Positions 48,693 to 58,798 of a stretch of DNA of 64,000 bases are shown piece after piece. Position numbers and translations under genes: made by a program. Source of the stretch: Propioniferax innocua (lineage in GTDB: Bacteria; Actinomycetota; Actinomycetes; Propionibacteriales; Propionibacteriaceae); NCBI RefSeq assembly GCF_006716235.1, contig NZ_VFOR01000002.1, positions 1-64,000 on the forward strand, given 5' to 3'. Under the pieces are notes generated by a model. That model was not told where the DNA came from, did not search any database, and saw nothing but the letters and a program-made list of their open reading frames with translations. Each line of letters opens with the position of its first letter. Position 1 is the first letter of the stretch.

Positions 48693-48716
48693 CAGCGCTC
48701 CTCACAACGGCGGCCC

Positions 48717-49532
48717 TCAGAGCGGCGGCCACGGGATCGAGGGCCAGTCGTCACTCGGGAGGGGCATCCCGTCCTCAAGAAGCCGTTCGCACCGGCGGTG
48801 GGCGGCGGTCACCTCATCGGCGCTGATGAGGTCGTCGAGGCCGTCGATCACCTCGTCGGCGAGCGTCACGAGCCCGATCTCGTCATCACGCAGTGGCTCA
48901 CCGGCCCATCCCCACAGGATCGTCCGGAGTTTGTCGTCCTGATGCCAGGTGACGCCGTGGTCGACGCCCCACACGCGGGTCATGGAGTGCTCACCGGACT
49001 CGGCGCTGACCGGCAGCAGGTGATAGCCCTTGCGGTCGGAGTTGTTGATGATCGCGTCGAACAGGGCGATGCGTCGCAGCGCCTCGTGATCGGCGTGGGC
49101 GAGCACCACGTCGTTGTCATCGCCGTCGACGCCTTCAAGGATCGCGAACCACCCCGGCGGTGTCCTTCCCGGCGGATCGATCCGCACCCACTGCTCGAGC
49201 CTGTCGGCGTCGATCCACTGCTGCAGCATGCCCATCCCGAACGGGCCGTCCACCAGCGTCGTCGGCGGCACCACGTCGAAACCGGCACGTGCGCTGAGTC
49301 GCGCCGAGGCGACCTCCCGTTCGGCGAGGGTGCCGGTGGGAAAATCCCACAGGGGCCGTTCCCCCGCGACGGGTTTGTGGATGCAACGGCGAGCGGTGCC
49401 CTCCTCGTCGGTGACCTCCACCAGGAAGGTGCCGTTGGAGGCACCGGTCAGGCGTCCGAGCAGACGCATCGTCCCCTCCGCCCACGCGAACCCATCCTCG
49501 GGTTCCCACAGGCGGACACGCTCGTCAGTCAT
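48717..49532 (-). CDS. SCO1664-family protein (PI3/4-kinase-like)
   Basis: 271 aa from ATG 49532, overlapping the DUF3090 gene by 8 bases. Conserved features include CIHKPVAGERPLWDFP, VASARLSARAGFDVVPPT, FDAIINNSDRKGYHLL and GVDHGVTWHQDDKLRT. The last two look like the catalytic and metal loops of an atypical protein/lipid kinase fold. It belongs to a three-gene set kept together across actinobacteria; function unknown. Confidence 0.88.
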   Translation of the reverse strand: MTDERVRLWEPEDGFAWAEGTMRLLGRLTGASNGTFLVEVTDEEGTARRCIHKPVAGERPLWDFPTGTLAEREVASARLSARAGFDVVPPTTLVDGPFGMGMLQQWIDADRLEQWVRIDPPGRTPPGWFAILEGVDGDDNDVVLAHADHEALRRIALFDAIINNSDRKGYHLLPVSAESGEHSMTRVWGVDHGVTWHQDDKLRTILWGWAGEPLRDDEIGLVTLADEVIDGLDDLISADEVTAAHRRCERLLEDGMPLPSDDWPSIPWPPL

Positions 49533-50130
49533 CGAGAAGACCGCTGCCGAACAGCGGGCGGCGATAGCCATTGGCCCGAGGGCAGATGTGTCCGTCGGGA
49601 TCGATCGGTTGCTGACAGAACGGGCAGGCCGGACGCCCCGCCTCGACGACAGCACGGGAGCGGGCCACGAAATCGCGGGCCGCAGCCGGTCTGAGCGAGA
49701 CGATGAACACCTCGGCGGCTTCGGATGCCTCCAGGCTGGCGGCTTCGGCAGCATCGGCGTCCTCGGGGACATCGATATCGGTCTCGGTGACGGGGAAGAG
49801 TTCGATGACGATCCGTTCGGACTTGGGATCCCAGGCGATCGTCATGGTGCCGATGCGGAACTCCTCCTCGATCGGCACGTCGAGGGGGTCGGCGTCCACC
49901 ACTTCGTCGCGACGCGGTGGCACCTGCACCGTCCCTGCCGACAGGCGTCCGATCTCGTCGAGGACGCGGTCGAGGTGCTCGGCGAGTACTTCCACCTGTT
50001 GTTTCTCGCACACCGCGCTGGTGAGTCTGCGACCCTGCCGTGCCTGCAGGAAGAACGTGCGGTCCCCCGGCTGCCCAACGGTGCCGGCGACGAACCGGTC
50101 CGGCTGCTCAAAACGGTGCTCGATCGGCAT
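49525..50130 (-). CDS. DUF3090 protein
   Basis: 201 aa from ATG 50130 behind AGGAGG. Conserved DUF3090 features are RTFFLQARQGRRLTSAVCEKQQVEVLAE and PACPFCQQPIDPDGHICPRANGY, the latter with CxxC and a further Cys that may bind zinc. Middle gene of the phosphatase-DUF3090-SCO1664 set; function unknown. Confidence 0.92.
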   Translation of the reverse strand: MPIEHRFEQPDRFVAGTVGQPGDRTFFLQARQGRRLTSAVCEKQQVEVLAEHLDRVLDEIGRLSAGTVQVPPRRDEVVDADPLDVPIEEEFRIGTMTIAWDPKSERIVIELFPVTETDIDVPEDADAAEAASLEASEAAEVFIVSLRPAAARDFVARSRAVVEAGRPACPFCQQPIDPDGHICPRANGYRRPLFGSGLLDD

Positions 50131-50166
50131 ATGCCCTCCTGGATCTTCCACCCTAGTTGTTGCGGT

Positions 50167-50853
50167 TCAGGCGTCCCGCCCGCCGACGACCGCGTGGCCT
50201 TCGGGAATCTCGGCGTCCTTCACCGGCTTCGGAATCAAGGAGGTGAACTCCCGCCCGGTGATGTTGACGCCCAGTACCTGTGGACCCTGCGGGGTGTAGC
50301 GGATGATCGAAACCGACGCCGGGTCCACCACGAGACGCTGGAACAGATCGAGGTGCAGGCCGAGGGCGTCGGCGATGATCGCCTTGATCACATCGCCGTG
50401 GCTGACCGCCATCCACAGGGCGTCGGCACCGTGTTCGTCGGTGACGCGGGCGTCCCAAGTGCGGGCGGCGTCGACGGCACGGGCGTGCATCTCCCGCAAC
50501 GACTCGCCCTCGGGGAAACGCGCCGCCGACGGGTTCTGTTGGACGGTCTTCCAGAGCTCCTGCGTGGCGAGATCGGTGAGCTTGGCTCCCGACCAGGTGC
50601 CGTAGTCACACTCGGTCAGGCCGGTCTCGGGGGTGGGTTCCAGATCGGGTGCCACCAGTCGTGCGGTCTGCTGGCATCGCTCCATCGGTGAGGCGACGAC
50701 CCGGGCGATGGGCAGCTCGGCCACCTGCGTCGCGACCCTGCGGGCCTGCTCGATGCCGGTGTCATCCAATGACATCCCGGGCAGGCGACCGGCGAGGATT
50801 CCTTCTGCGTTCGCCGTGGAGCGTCCGTGTCGGACCAACAGAACCGTGGACAT
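50167..50853 (-). CDS. Histidine phosphatase family protein (MSMEG_4193 type)
   Basis: 228 aa from ATG 50853. The phosphoglycerate-mutase-like catalytic motif is LLVRHGRSTANAEG (His of RHG), with SPMERCQQTA, TECDYGTWSG and the second catalytic His in AVSHGDVIKAI. The substrate is unknown. It precedes the DUF3090 gene by 36 bases. Confidence 0.9.
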   Translation of the reverse strand: MSTVLLVRHGRSTANAEGILAGRLPGMSLDDTGIEQARRVATQVAELPIARVVASPMERCQQTARLVAPDLEPTPETGLTECDYGTWSGAKLTDLATQELWKTVQQNPSAARFPEGESLREMHARAVDAARTWDARVTDEHGADALWMAVSHGDVIKAIIADALGLHLDLFQRLVVDPASVSIIRYTPQGPQVLGVNITGREFTSLIPKPVKDAEIPEGHAVVGGRDA

Positions 50854-50872
50854 GGCCGCAACGCTACCTTGC

Positions 50873-51406
50873 TCAATCGAGCACGTAACGTCCGCGCTCA
50901 TGGCGCAGGGCATCACCTGTCCCCCGCTCGGCGGAGACGACCCGTGCACGCACGAGCAGGGCCCATCCGGCGTGGGTCGCGGCGTCGATGATCTCGGCGC
51001 TCACCCACGCGGCCGCATCGTCGAGACGCGGCCCGTGGTCGGTGTCGGTCCATTGCCCGAGGGTGAAGGGGCCTCCCGGTGCGGGGGCGAGCCGTGCGAA
51101 GGCATCGGCCAGGTTCGCCGACGCGATGCCGTGCCCGAGGACGTTGACGGTGATCGGTGTGCCGGGCTCGAGCTCATCGGCGAGATCGGAGTGCTCATCG
51201 AGCAATCCGATGACCTCCGGGGCGCGCTCTCCACCGTCGGGGGCACCGTCGGCGAGCATCATCGATGAGATCGTCCAACCCTCCCGGCGTCGGCCCGCGC
51301 CGGTGGTCCACACCGTGACCGGCGCCGGCAGAAGACCCCGCACGCGACGCAGGGCGTCCCGGTCCGCAGGTGGCGTGGCGAACGGGTGCTCCTCATGGAT
51401 GGTCAT
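50873..51406 (-). CDS. Flavin reductase-like domain protein
   Basis: 177 aa from ATG 51406. A split-barrel FMN-binding fold is suggested by [48 protein letters not shown] and [12 protein letters not shown]. It may reduce flavin for a partner or act on another substrate. First gene of the run leading into the phosphatase gene, and divergent from uppP. Confidence 0.82.
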   Translation of the reverse strand: MTIHEEHPFATPPADRDALRRVRGLLPAPVTVWTTGAGRRREGWTISSMMLADGAPDGGERAPEVIGLLDEHSDLADELEPGTPITVNVLGHGIASANLADAFARLAPAPGGPFTLGQWTDTDHGPRLDDAAAWVSAEIIDAATHAGWALLVRARVVSAERGTGDALRHERGRYVLD

Positions 51407-51556
51407 GCCCCCAGCGTAGGAGGATGTCTGCCGCGCTTTCTTCCGCGGGCCCCACGGGCTTGTCGAGACATCCGCCCCGAGGTGGACACCGTCGCTTCGT
51501 CACGCGAGTACTCTCGGCCCGGTGCCACCCGCGCACGACACACCGGAAGGGGTTCC

Positions 51557-52390
51557 ATGACCTGGTTGGAAGCGATCATCCTGGGCATCGTCCAGGGGCT
51601 CACCGAGTTCCTGCCCATCTCCTCGAGCGCGCACGTCTCGATCGTGGGCCAGTTGACCGGCAGCCAGGATCCCGGCGCCGCCTTCACCGCGGTGACCCAG
51701 CTCGGCACCGAGACCGCCGTGGTCATCTACTTCGCCAAGGACATCGGCCGGATCATCGCCCAGTGGTGCAAGGCTCTCGTCGGCAAGGTGCCCCATTCCG
51801 ACCCCGACGCCCGCATGGGGTGGCTGGTCATCATCGGCTCGATCCCCATCGTGGTCCTCGGGCTCCTCTTCCAGGACGCCATCGAGTCCTATCTGCGCAA
51901 TCTCTGGATCACCGCAGCGATGCTGGGTGGTTTCGGTCTGTTGATCGGTGTGGTCGACCGGTTCGCCCGCAACGAACGTTCCCTCGAACAGCTCACGTGG
52001 AAGCACGGTGTGCTGTACGGACTCGCCCAGTGCCTCGCACTCATTCCCGGCGTCTCCCGTTCCGGTGGCACCATCGCTGCCGGCCTCGCCATGGGCTACC
52101 GACGCGAGGCCGCTGCCCGCTACGCGTTCCTTCTGGCCATCCCCGCGGTGTTCGGATCAGGGCTCTTCCAGCTCGCGAAGGTCGGCGCCACCGACCCCGA
52201 CCCGCAGTGGGGTCCGATCGCCGTCGCCACGATCATCGCGTTCTTCGTGGGCATCGCGGTCATCCACTGGCTGCTGAAGTACATCAGCACGCACGATTTC
52301 CGCTGGTTCGTCGTCTACCGCGTGGTGCTCGCCATCGCAGTGGCGGTGCTGCTGCTCACCGGCGTCCTGGAACCCCTGCCCCAGGTTTGA
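51557..52390 (+). CDS. uppP: Undecaprenyl-diphosphatase
   Basis: Membrane enzyme that recycles the lipid carrier for peptidoglycan by removing one phosphate. 277 aa from ATG 51557 behind GGAAGGGG. The two catalytic motifs are [14 protein letters not shown] (near the N-terminus) and [14 protein letters not shown] (middle). About eight transmembrane helices. Its stop codon lies inside a 14-bp tandem repeat. Confidence 0.96.
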   Translation: MTWLEAIILGIVQGLTEFLPISSSAHVSIVGQLTGSQDPGAAFTAVTQLGTETAVVIYFAKDIGRIIAQWCKALVGKVPHSDPDARMGWLVIIGSIPIVVLGLLFQDAIESYLRNLWITAAMLGGFGLLIGVVDRFARNERSLEQLTWKHGVLYGLAQCLALIPGVSRSGGTIAAGLAMGYRREAAARYAFLLAIPAVFGSGLFQLAKVGATDPDPQWGPIAVATIIAFFVGIAVIHWLLKYISTHDFRWFVVYRVVLAIAVAVLLLTGVLEPLPQV

Positions 52391-52425
52391 ATGAACCGGT
52401 TCGAATGAACAGGTTTGAATGAACA
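52384..52425. repeat. Three tandem copies of a 14-bp unit over the uppP stop codon
   Basis: GGTTTGAATGAACC (52384-52397), GGTTCGAATGAACA (52398-52411) and GGTTTGAATGAACA (52412-52425). The first copy contains the uppP stop. It lies between convergent genes, as does the 15-bp repeat at trmH. Confidence 0.95.
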
Positions 52426-52448
52426 GGGCCTGACTCACGCGCCCTGCG

Positions 52449-53129
52449 TCACTTCCTGGTGACCGACTGGATACGTGCCTCGTTGTTGGGCTTGCCGTCA
52501 CCGGGGCCATTGCTGGAGTCGTGCGATTCACCGGCCATCGTCCCGACGGTCTCCACCGAGGCGTCGTCCATGTGCCCGAGGATCGTGTAGTCCGGAGGCA
52601 GCGGCGAATCCTCGTAGACGAGGAAGAACTGCGATCCGTTGGTGTTGGGGCCGGAGTTCGCCATCGCGACGGTCCCCTTGGTGTATTCCCCGGCCTCCTC
52701 GTCGGCGAAGGCGTAGCCCGGGCCGCCGGTGCCGCTGCCGGTCGGGTCGCCGCACTGGAGCACGAACAATCCCTGATCGGTGAGCCGGTGGCACTGGGTG
52801 TCGTCGAAGTAGCCCTGCTCGGCGAGCGAGGCGAAGGAGTTGATCGCGCACGGTGCCTTAGACCGATCCATCGTGATGGTGACCGGCCCCTCGTTCATCT
52901 CGATGGTGTACGTGACCTCACCTTCGGCCGGAACATCCGAGCTCGGCGGCGGGTCGACCGGCTTGGCGGGCTCGACGCCACTGGAGGGGTAATCGCACGT
53001 GGTGACGCCCCCTGCATAGTCGGGGTCGGTGCTGTTGCCCTGAGGGGCACAGGCCGATGCGGTCACGATGAGGCCGCCGGAGACGGCGACGAGGGCAGCG
53101 GTGCGCAGCTGGTTGCGGCTCTGAATCAT
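52449..53129 (-). CDS. Cyclophilin-type peptidyl-prolyl isomerase lipoprotein
   Basis: 226 aa from ATG 53129; GTG 53132 and 53141 are also possible. A lipoprotein signal (lipobox ASAC, Cys near residue 27) is followed by a Pro-rich linker and a cyclophilin domain: FDDTQCHRL, LQCGDPTGSGTGGPGY, GTVAMANSGPNTNGSQFFLVY and LGHMDD. Expected to assist folding outside the membrane. No Shine-Dalgarno sequence is visible; a TACAGT -10 at 53140-53145 suggests a leaderless mRNA. Confidence 0.9.
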   Translation of the reverse strand: MIQSRNQLRTAALVAVSGGLIVTASACAPQGNSTDPDYAGGVTTCDYPSSGVEPAKPVDPPPSSDVPAEGEVTYTIEMNEGPVTITMDRSKAPCAINSFASLAEQGYFDDTQCHRLTDQGLFVLQCGDPTGSGTGGPGYAFADEEAGEYTKGTVAMANSGPNTNGSQFFLVYEDSPLPPDYTILGHMDDASVETVGTMAGESHDSSNGPGDGKPNNEARIQSVTRK

Positions 53130-53155
53130 CACAGCGGTCACTGTAGCCTCGTGGC

Positions 53156-53782
53156 ATGGTCGTCCTCAGCAAGATCTACACACGAACCGGCGACGCCGGC
53201 ACCACGCGTCTCTCGGACAATTCGGTCACCAGCAAACTCGATCCACGCATCGAAGCGTATGGAACGGTCGACGAGACGAACTCCACCATCGGCATGGCCC
53301 TGTCCACCGGTCAGGTTCCCGAGCAGGTGGCCGAGAAACTGCGCATCATCCAGAACGAGCTCTTCGACGTCGGTGCCGACCTCTCCACTCCCCTCGCCGA
53401 GGAGTACGAGTACCCGCCGCTCCGAGTGGATCCGGCGTCGATCGAGCGGCTCGAACAGTGGTGTGACGAGCTCTCCGAGGAGCTGCCGACGCTGCGTTCG
53501 TTCATCCTCCCCGGTGGCAACCCGGCCGGTGCGTGGCTGCACATGGCCCGCACCATCTGCCGCCGCGCAGAGCGAGCGGCGTGGGTTCCCGTCGCCGCGT
53601 TCCGCGAAGCGAACCCCGATGCCGATCCCGAGGCGGAGGGCGGCGTCAACCTCGATGCGGTGAAGTACCTGAACCGACTCTCGGATTTCCTGTTCCTCGC
53701 CTCCCGCGCTGTCAACGGCGTCGAGGACGAGGTGCTGTGGGTGCCCGGGACCGATCGGGCCAAGCCCGACGACGAGGAGTGA
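53156..53782 (+). CDS. Cob(I)alamin adenosyltransferase, PduO type
   Basis: Attaches adenosyl from ATP to cob(I)alamin, giving coenzyme B12. 208 aa. ATP-binding motif YTRTGDAGTTRLSD at the N-terminus, then AYGTVDETNS, and RTICRRAERAAW near residue 135. The B12 form made would serve enzymes such as methylmalonyl-CoA mutase, central to propionate metabolism. Divergent from the cyclophilin gene with 26 bases between the ATGs; a TAGCCT box at 53144-53149 would place the transcript start at the ATG. Confidence 0.94.
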   Translation: MVVLSKIYTRTGDAGTTRLSDNSVTSKLDPRIEAYGTVDETNSTIGMALSTGQVPEQVAEKLRIIQNELFDVGADLSTPLAEEYEYPPLRVDPASIERLEQWCDELSEELPTLRSFILPGGNPAGAWLHMARTICRRAERAAWVPVAAFREANPDADPEAEGGVNLDAVKYLNRLSDFLFLASRAVNGVEDEVLWVPGTDRAKPDDEE

Positions 53783-53827
53783 CCGGCGCCCGTCGAGCCA
53801 CAACCGCAGGTCTCGGCCCAAGGCCGG

Positions 53828-54274
53828 TCAGGTGTCAGGAAACCGATCGATGCTCGGTGGCGCGGCTTCGATCCAGCTGAGCAGACCGGTGGCTGATTCG
53901 TGGTCCATGGCGACCTCGACCTGACGCTCGCCCTTCGCAGTGCCGAACTCGACCTCGAGCACGCGCTCATCGCCGTACAGCTCGTCGGCGGGTTCGGCCT
54001 CGCGGCTCTCCAGCACATGCATCGTGGAGCGACGCATGCGAAACCGCGGGCTCAGCCCCAGTGAGAAGATGCGAAACCACTCGAGGTACTCGCCCTGATA
54101 GCGCGCGGCCCCGAGCTGCCACGGCTTGTTCCCACCCGAGGGTCGCAGGGCACAATCGAATGTGCCGCCGGAACGAGAGAGCCATCGACGTCGCGCGTAC
54201 AGCCAGACGAGCGGGATACCCACGCACGCAAGCACAGCGATGACCCACAGCTCGATCACCGTCCACCACTCCAT
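53828..54274 (-). CDS. DUF2550 membrane protein
   Basis: 148 aa. One N-terminal transmembrane helix (about residues 5-26) is followed by a soluble domain with GTFDCALR, WQLGAARYQGEYLEWFRIFSLGLSPRFR and TGLLSWIEAAPPS. DUF2550 genes commonly lie just after atpC in actinobacteria; here three other genes intervene. Function unknown. Confidence 0.85.
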   Translation of the reverse strand: MEWWTVIELWVIAVLACVGIPLVWLYARRRWLSRSGGTFDCALRPSGGNKPWQLGAARYQGEYLEWFRIFSLGLSPRFRMRRSTMHVLESREAEPADELYGDERVLEVEFGTAKGERQVEVAMDHESATGLLSWIEAAPPSIDRFPDT

Positions 54275-54397
54275 GACCAGAACCTAGTCCCACTGACCAC
54301 ATGAGTGCCACCCGGGTGCAGTAGTTTCGCCCGAGCATGGTCCGGATCCCTCCGGTCAATCACCGCAGAGCCAGCCATCACAGAACAGGAGAAGATC

Positions 54398-54592
54398 ATG
54401 TTCATCCCCCTGGATGTCCCACCGGATCCCGTCCCGGTGTCCCCGACGGATGACGGCGGCGCCGGCTTCCTGATCATCCCGGTCGTCCTCGTTCTGCTCG
54501 TGCTGGTGATCTCGATCGCGCTGCTGGTGCGGGCACGTCGATCACGCCGCGAACGACCCCCACATCATCAGCAACAGCCCCACCAGGACTGA
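54398..54592 (+). CDS. 64-aa single-pass membrane protein
   Basis: Starts at ATG 54398 behind AGGAGAAG. A Pro-rich N-terminus of 22 residues, one long hydrophobic helix (LIIPVVLVLLVLVISIALLV) and a basic, His/Gln-rich tail. No family recognised. Its last 51 bases overlap the convergent gene on the other strand, so one of the two may be shorter or not expressed. Confidence 0.6.
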   Translation: MFIPLDVPPDPVPVSPTDDGGAGFLIIPVVLVLLVLVISIALLVRARRSRRERPPHHQQQPHQD

Positions 54593-54874
54593 CGCGGCAT
54601 TGGCCGCCGTCGATGTGAGCAGAGCGACGCGCCATCCGGGCCGGCACACCAGCTGTGCAGCGACGCCTTCCAGCACGGCGATCAGAACCTCCATGAGCAC
54701 CAGTGCCGAGCCCCCGACGCCACCGCCGGCCACCCACCACAGGGTCGGGTGGGTCACGGCGTTGACGCCCAGCGCGAGAATCACCCGGCGCCCGAAACCA
54801 CCGGCGTCGAGCAGCCACACCCACAGCGGTACTTCCACCACGAGCGTCAGGACGAAGGCGATCCACCACGGCAC
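54542..54874 (-). CDS. Small integral membrane protein, four predicted helices
   Basis: 110 aa from GTG 54874. Strongly hydrophobic throughout, with helices near residues 3-23, 28-48, 53-75 and 84-107. No family recognised. It overlaps the small plus-strand gene tail to tail. Confidence 0.6.
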   Translation of the reverse strand: MPWWIAFVLTLVVEVPLWVWLLDAGGFGRRVILALGVNAVTHPTLWWVAGGGVGGSALVLMEVLIAVLEGVAAQLVCRPGWRVALLTSTAANAASVLVGLLLMMWGSFAA

Positions 54875-54904
54875 ACCCGCACGCTACCGAGGATGGGGAC
54901 CGGC

Positions 54905-55939
54905 ATGACACAGGTACTGGACACCGGGCGACGCCCCGGAGTGCTCACGTTGAGCCTGCTCGGGATCGCCGGAGCCCTGACCGTGTCCCTGTCCGCGCCG
55001 CTGGCGACCACCGTGATCGGGCTGGCACTGTTCGGGATCCTTCACCACGTTCTGGAACTGCGTTACATCACCGGACGCTTCGGCACGCTGTTCTCCCTCG
55101 AGGGCTGGGTCCTGCTGCTGGCGTTGATCAGCGGAATCGTCCTGTGCCGCACCACGGCTCCCTGGGCGCCGGACTTCAGCCGGATCGGGGAGATCTCACT
55201 CGGTTACCTGGTGATCGGGTATGCGCTCGTTCGTGTGCTGCGGGGCGGGCGTCGCGTCATCGCCGTGTCGATCGTCGCTGCATTGGCCGCCCTGTCCTTT
55301 CACTGGAGCACATGGCATTTCATCGTGCTGACGCACCTGCACAACGTGATCCCGCTGTTCTTCTGGTGGGAGTGGTCCCGACGCATCACCGATCCGCTGC
55401 GGCGTCGGGCCTTCCGTGCGATCCACCTGCTGTGGGTCGTGGCCATCCCGACGCTGATCCTCGCCGGCGCTCTCGACGGTGTTCTGACCGCCGGTTCGCA
55501 GCTCGTCGCGCCCGTGGTGGGTGACGGGTCCTCGATCATCGAATCCACAAGCATCCCAGACGCCTCCCCCATCGTGGACCTCAGATTCCTGACGATCTTC
55601 GCCTTCGAGCAGACCATGCACTACGTCACCTGGGTCGGCATGATGCCGACGCTGACCCCACGCGAGACACGAGCCTTCGAGCAACGCGTCCCGGCGCTGC
55701 GTGGCTGGCGGACGTGGCTCCTGGGCCTCGGATTGGCGGGCCTGCTCGGCCTCGTCTTCATCAGCGACTATCTCCAGGGCCGCAGTCTCTACGGCACCAT
55801 CGCCAGCTATCACGCCTATCTGGAGTATCCGGTGCTGCTGGGTGTCGTCTTCGGCGCCGGAACCTCGCAACCGATGGACGCCCACAGCACCTCTGGAACG
55901 GCATCCGTGGAAACGGCGACAGCCGCCACCCGAAGGTGA
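54905..55939 (+). CDS. Polytopic membrane protein with conserved-looking His motifs, unknown function
   Basis: 344 aa from ATG 54905. Eight or nine hydrophobic helices. His and aromatic residues cluster in membrane segments: GILHHVLELRYITGRFG (near residue 45), FHWSTWHFIVLTHLHNVIPLFFWWEW (in two pieces, near 138-164) and FEQTMHYVTWVGMMP (near 238). Such clusters are typical of membrane metal or haem enzymes, including Brp/Blh-type oxygenases, but I cannot assign a family. The C-terminal 25 residues are polar, and the stop lies inside a hairpin. Confidence 0.75.
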   Translation: MTQVLDTGRRPGVLTLSLLGIAGALTVSLSAPLATTVIGLALFGILHHVLELRYITGRFGTLFSLEGWVLLLALISGIVLCRTTAPWAPDFSRIGEISLGYLVIGYALVRVLRGGRRVIAVSIVAALAALSFHWSTWHFIVLTHLHNVIPLFFWWEWSRRITDPLRRRAFRAIHLLWVVAIPTLILAGALDGVLTAGSQLVAPVVGDGSSIIESTSIPDASPIVDLRFLTIFAFEQTMHYVTWVGMMPTLTPRETRAFEQRVPALRGWRTWLLGLGLAGLLGLVFISDYLQGRSLYGTIASYHAYLEYPVLLGVVFGAGTSQPMDAHSTSGTASVETATAATRR

Positions 55940-55947
55940 CGGCTGTC
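55918..55947. terminator. Hairpin between convergent genes, probable two-way terminator
   Basis: GACAGCCG (55918-55925) pairs with CGGCTGTC (55940-55947), with a further 4 bp inside after one mismatch and a CGAA loop. It covers the stop of the plus-strand gene and lies 26 bases beyond atpC. GC-rich, with no T-run. Confidence 0.6.
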
Positions 55948-55972
55948 GTCTCGTGTTCGTGCTCGTCCGGGG

Positions 55973-56410
55973 TCAGCCCGTGATCTCCTGGTGGCGACGC
56001 GCGGCACGCACCTGGGCACTGGCCCGCTCGTAGCGGACCTCGAGCTCCGGATCCCGGTTGGTGAAGCCCTCGTTGGCGGCGCTCTCCAGCTCTTCGCGCG
56101 CCTTGTAGAGCTCCTTCTCGGCCTCTTCCAAGGTGATCTCGTGGCCAAGCTTGGCGAACTCGCTCAGCACCGAGACGTGGCGTCCGGGCTCCACGGAGAT
56201 GAATCCCCCGTCGACGGCGACCACTTCGCGGTTGCCGTCGACGGCGAACACCTCCACCGCGCACGGGGCGAGAACCCCGAGGAACGGCTCGTGCCCGGGC
56301 AGGATGCCGATCTCACCCTCGGTGGTGCGGGCCATGATCTGGTGTGCGTCTCCGTTCCAGACCTCACGCTCTGCGGAAACGACCAACACCTTCAGGGTCT
56401 TCTCGGCCAT
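55973..56410 (-). CDS. atpC: ATP synthase epsilon subunit
   Basis: 145 aa from ATG 56410; GTG 56416 overlaps the atpD stop (GTGA) and is an alternative. The beta-sandwich domain (GEIGILPGHEPFLGVL, VAVDGGFISVEPG) is followed by the C-terminal helix pair that can inhibit the motor. Last gene of the atp operon. Confidence 0.95.
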   Translation of the reverse strand: MAEKTLKVLVVSAEREVWNGDAHQIMARTTEGEIGILPGHEPFLGVLAPCAVEVFAVDGNREVVAVDGGFISVEPGRHVSVLSEFAKLGHEITLEEAEKELYKAREELESAANEGFTNRDPELEVRYERASAQVRAARRHQEITG

Positions 56411-56412
56411 AC

Positions 56413-58795
<2,383 letters not shown>

Positions 58796-58798
58796 GGA

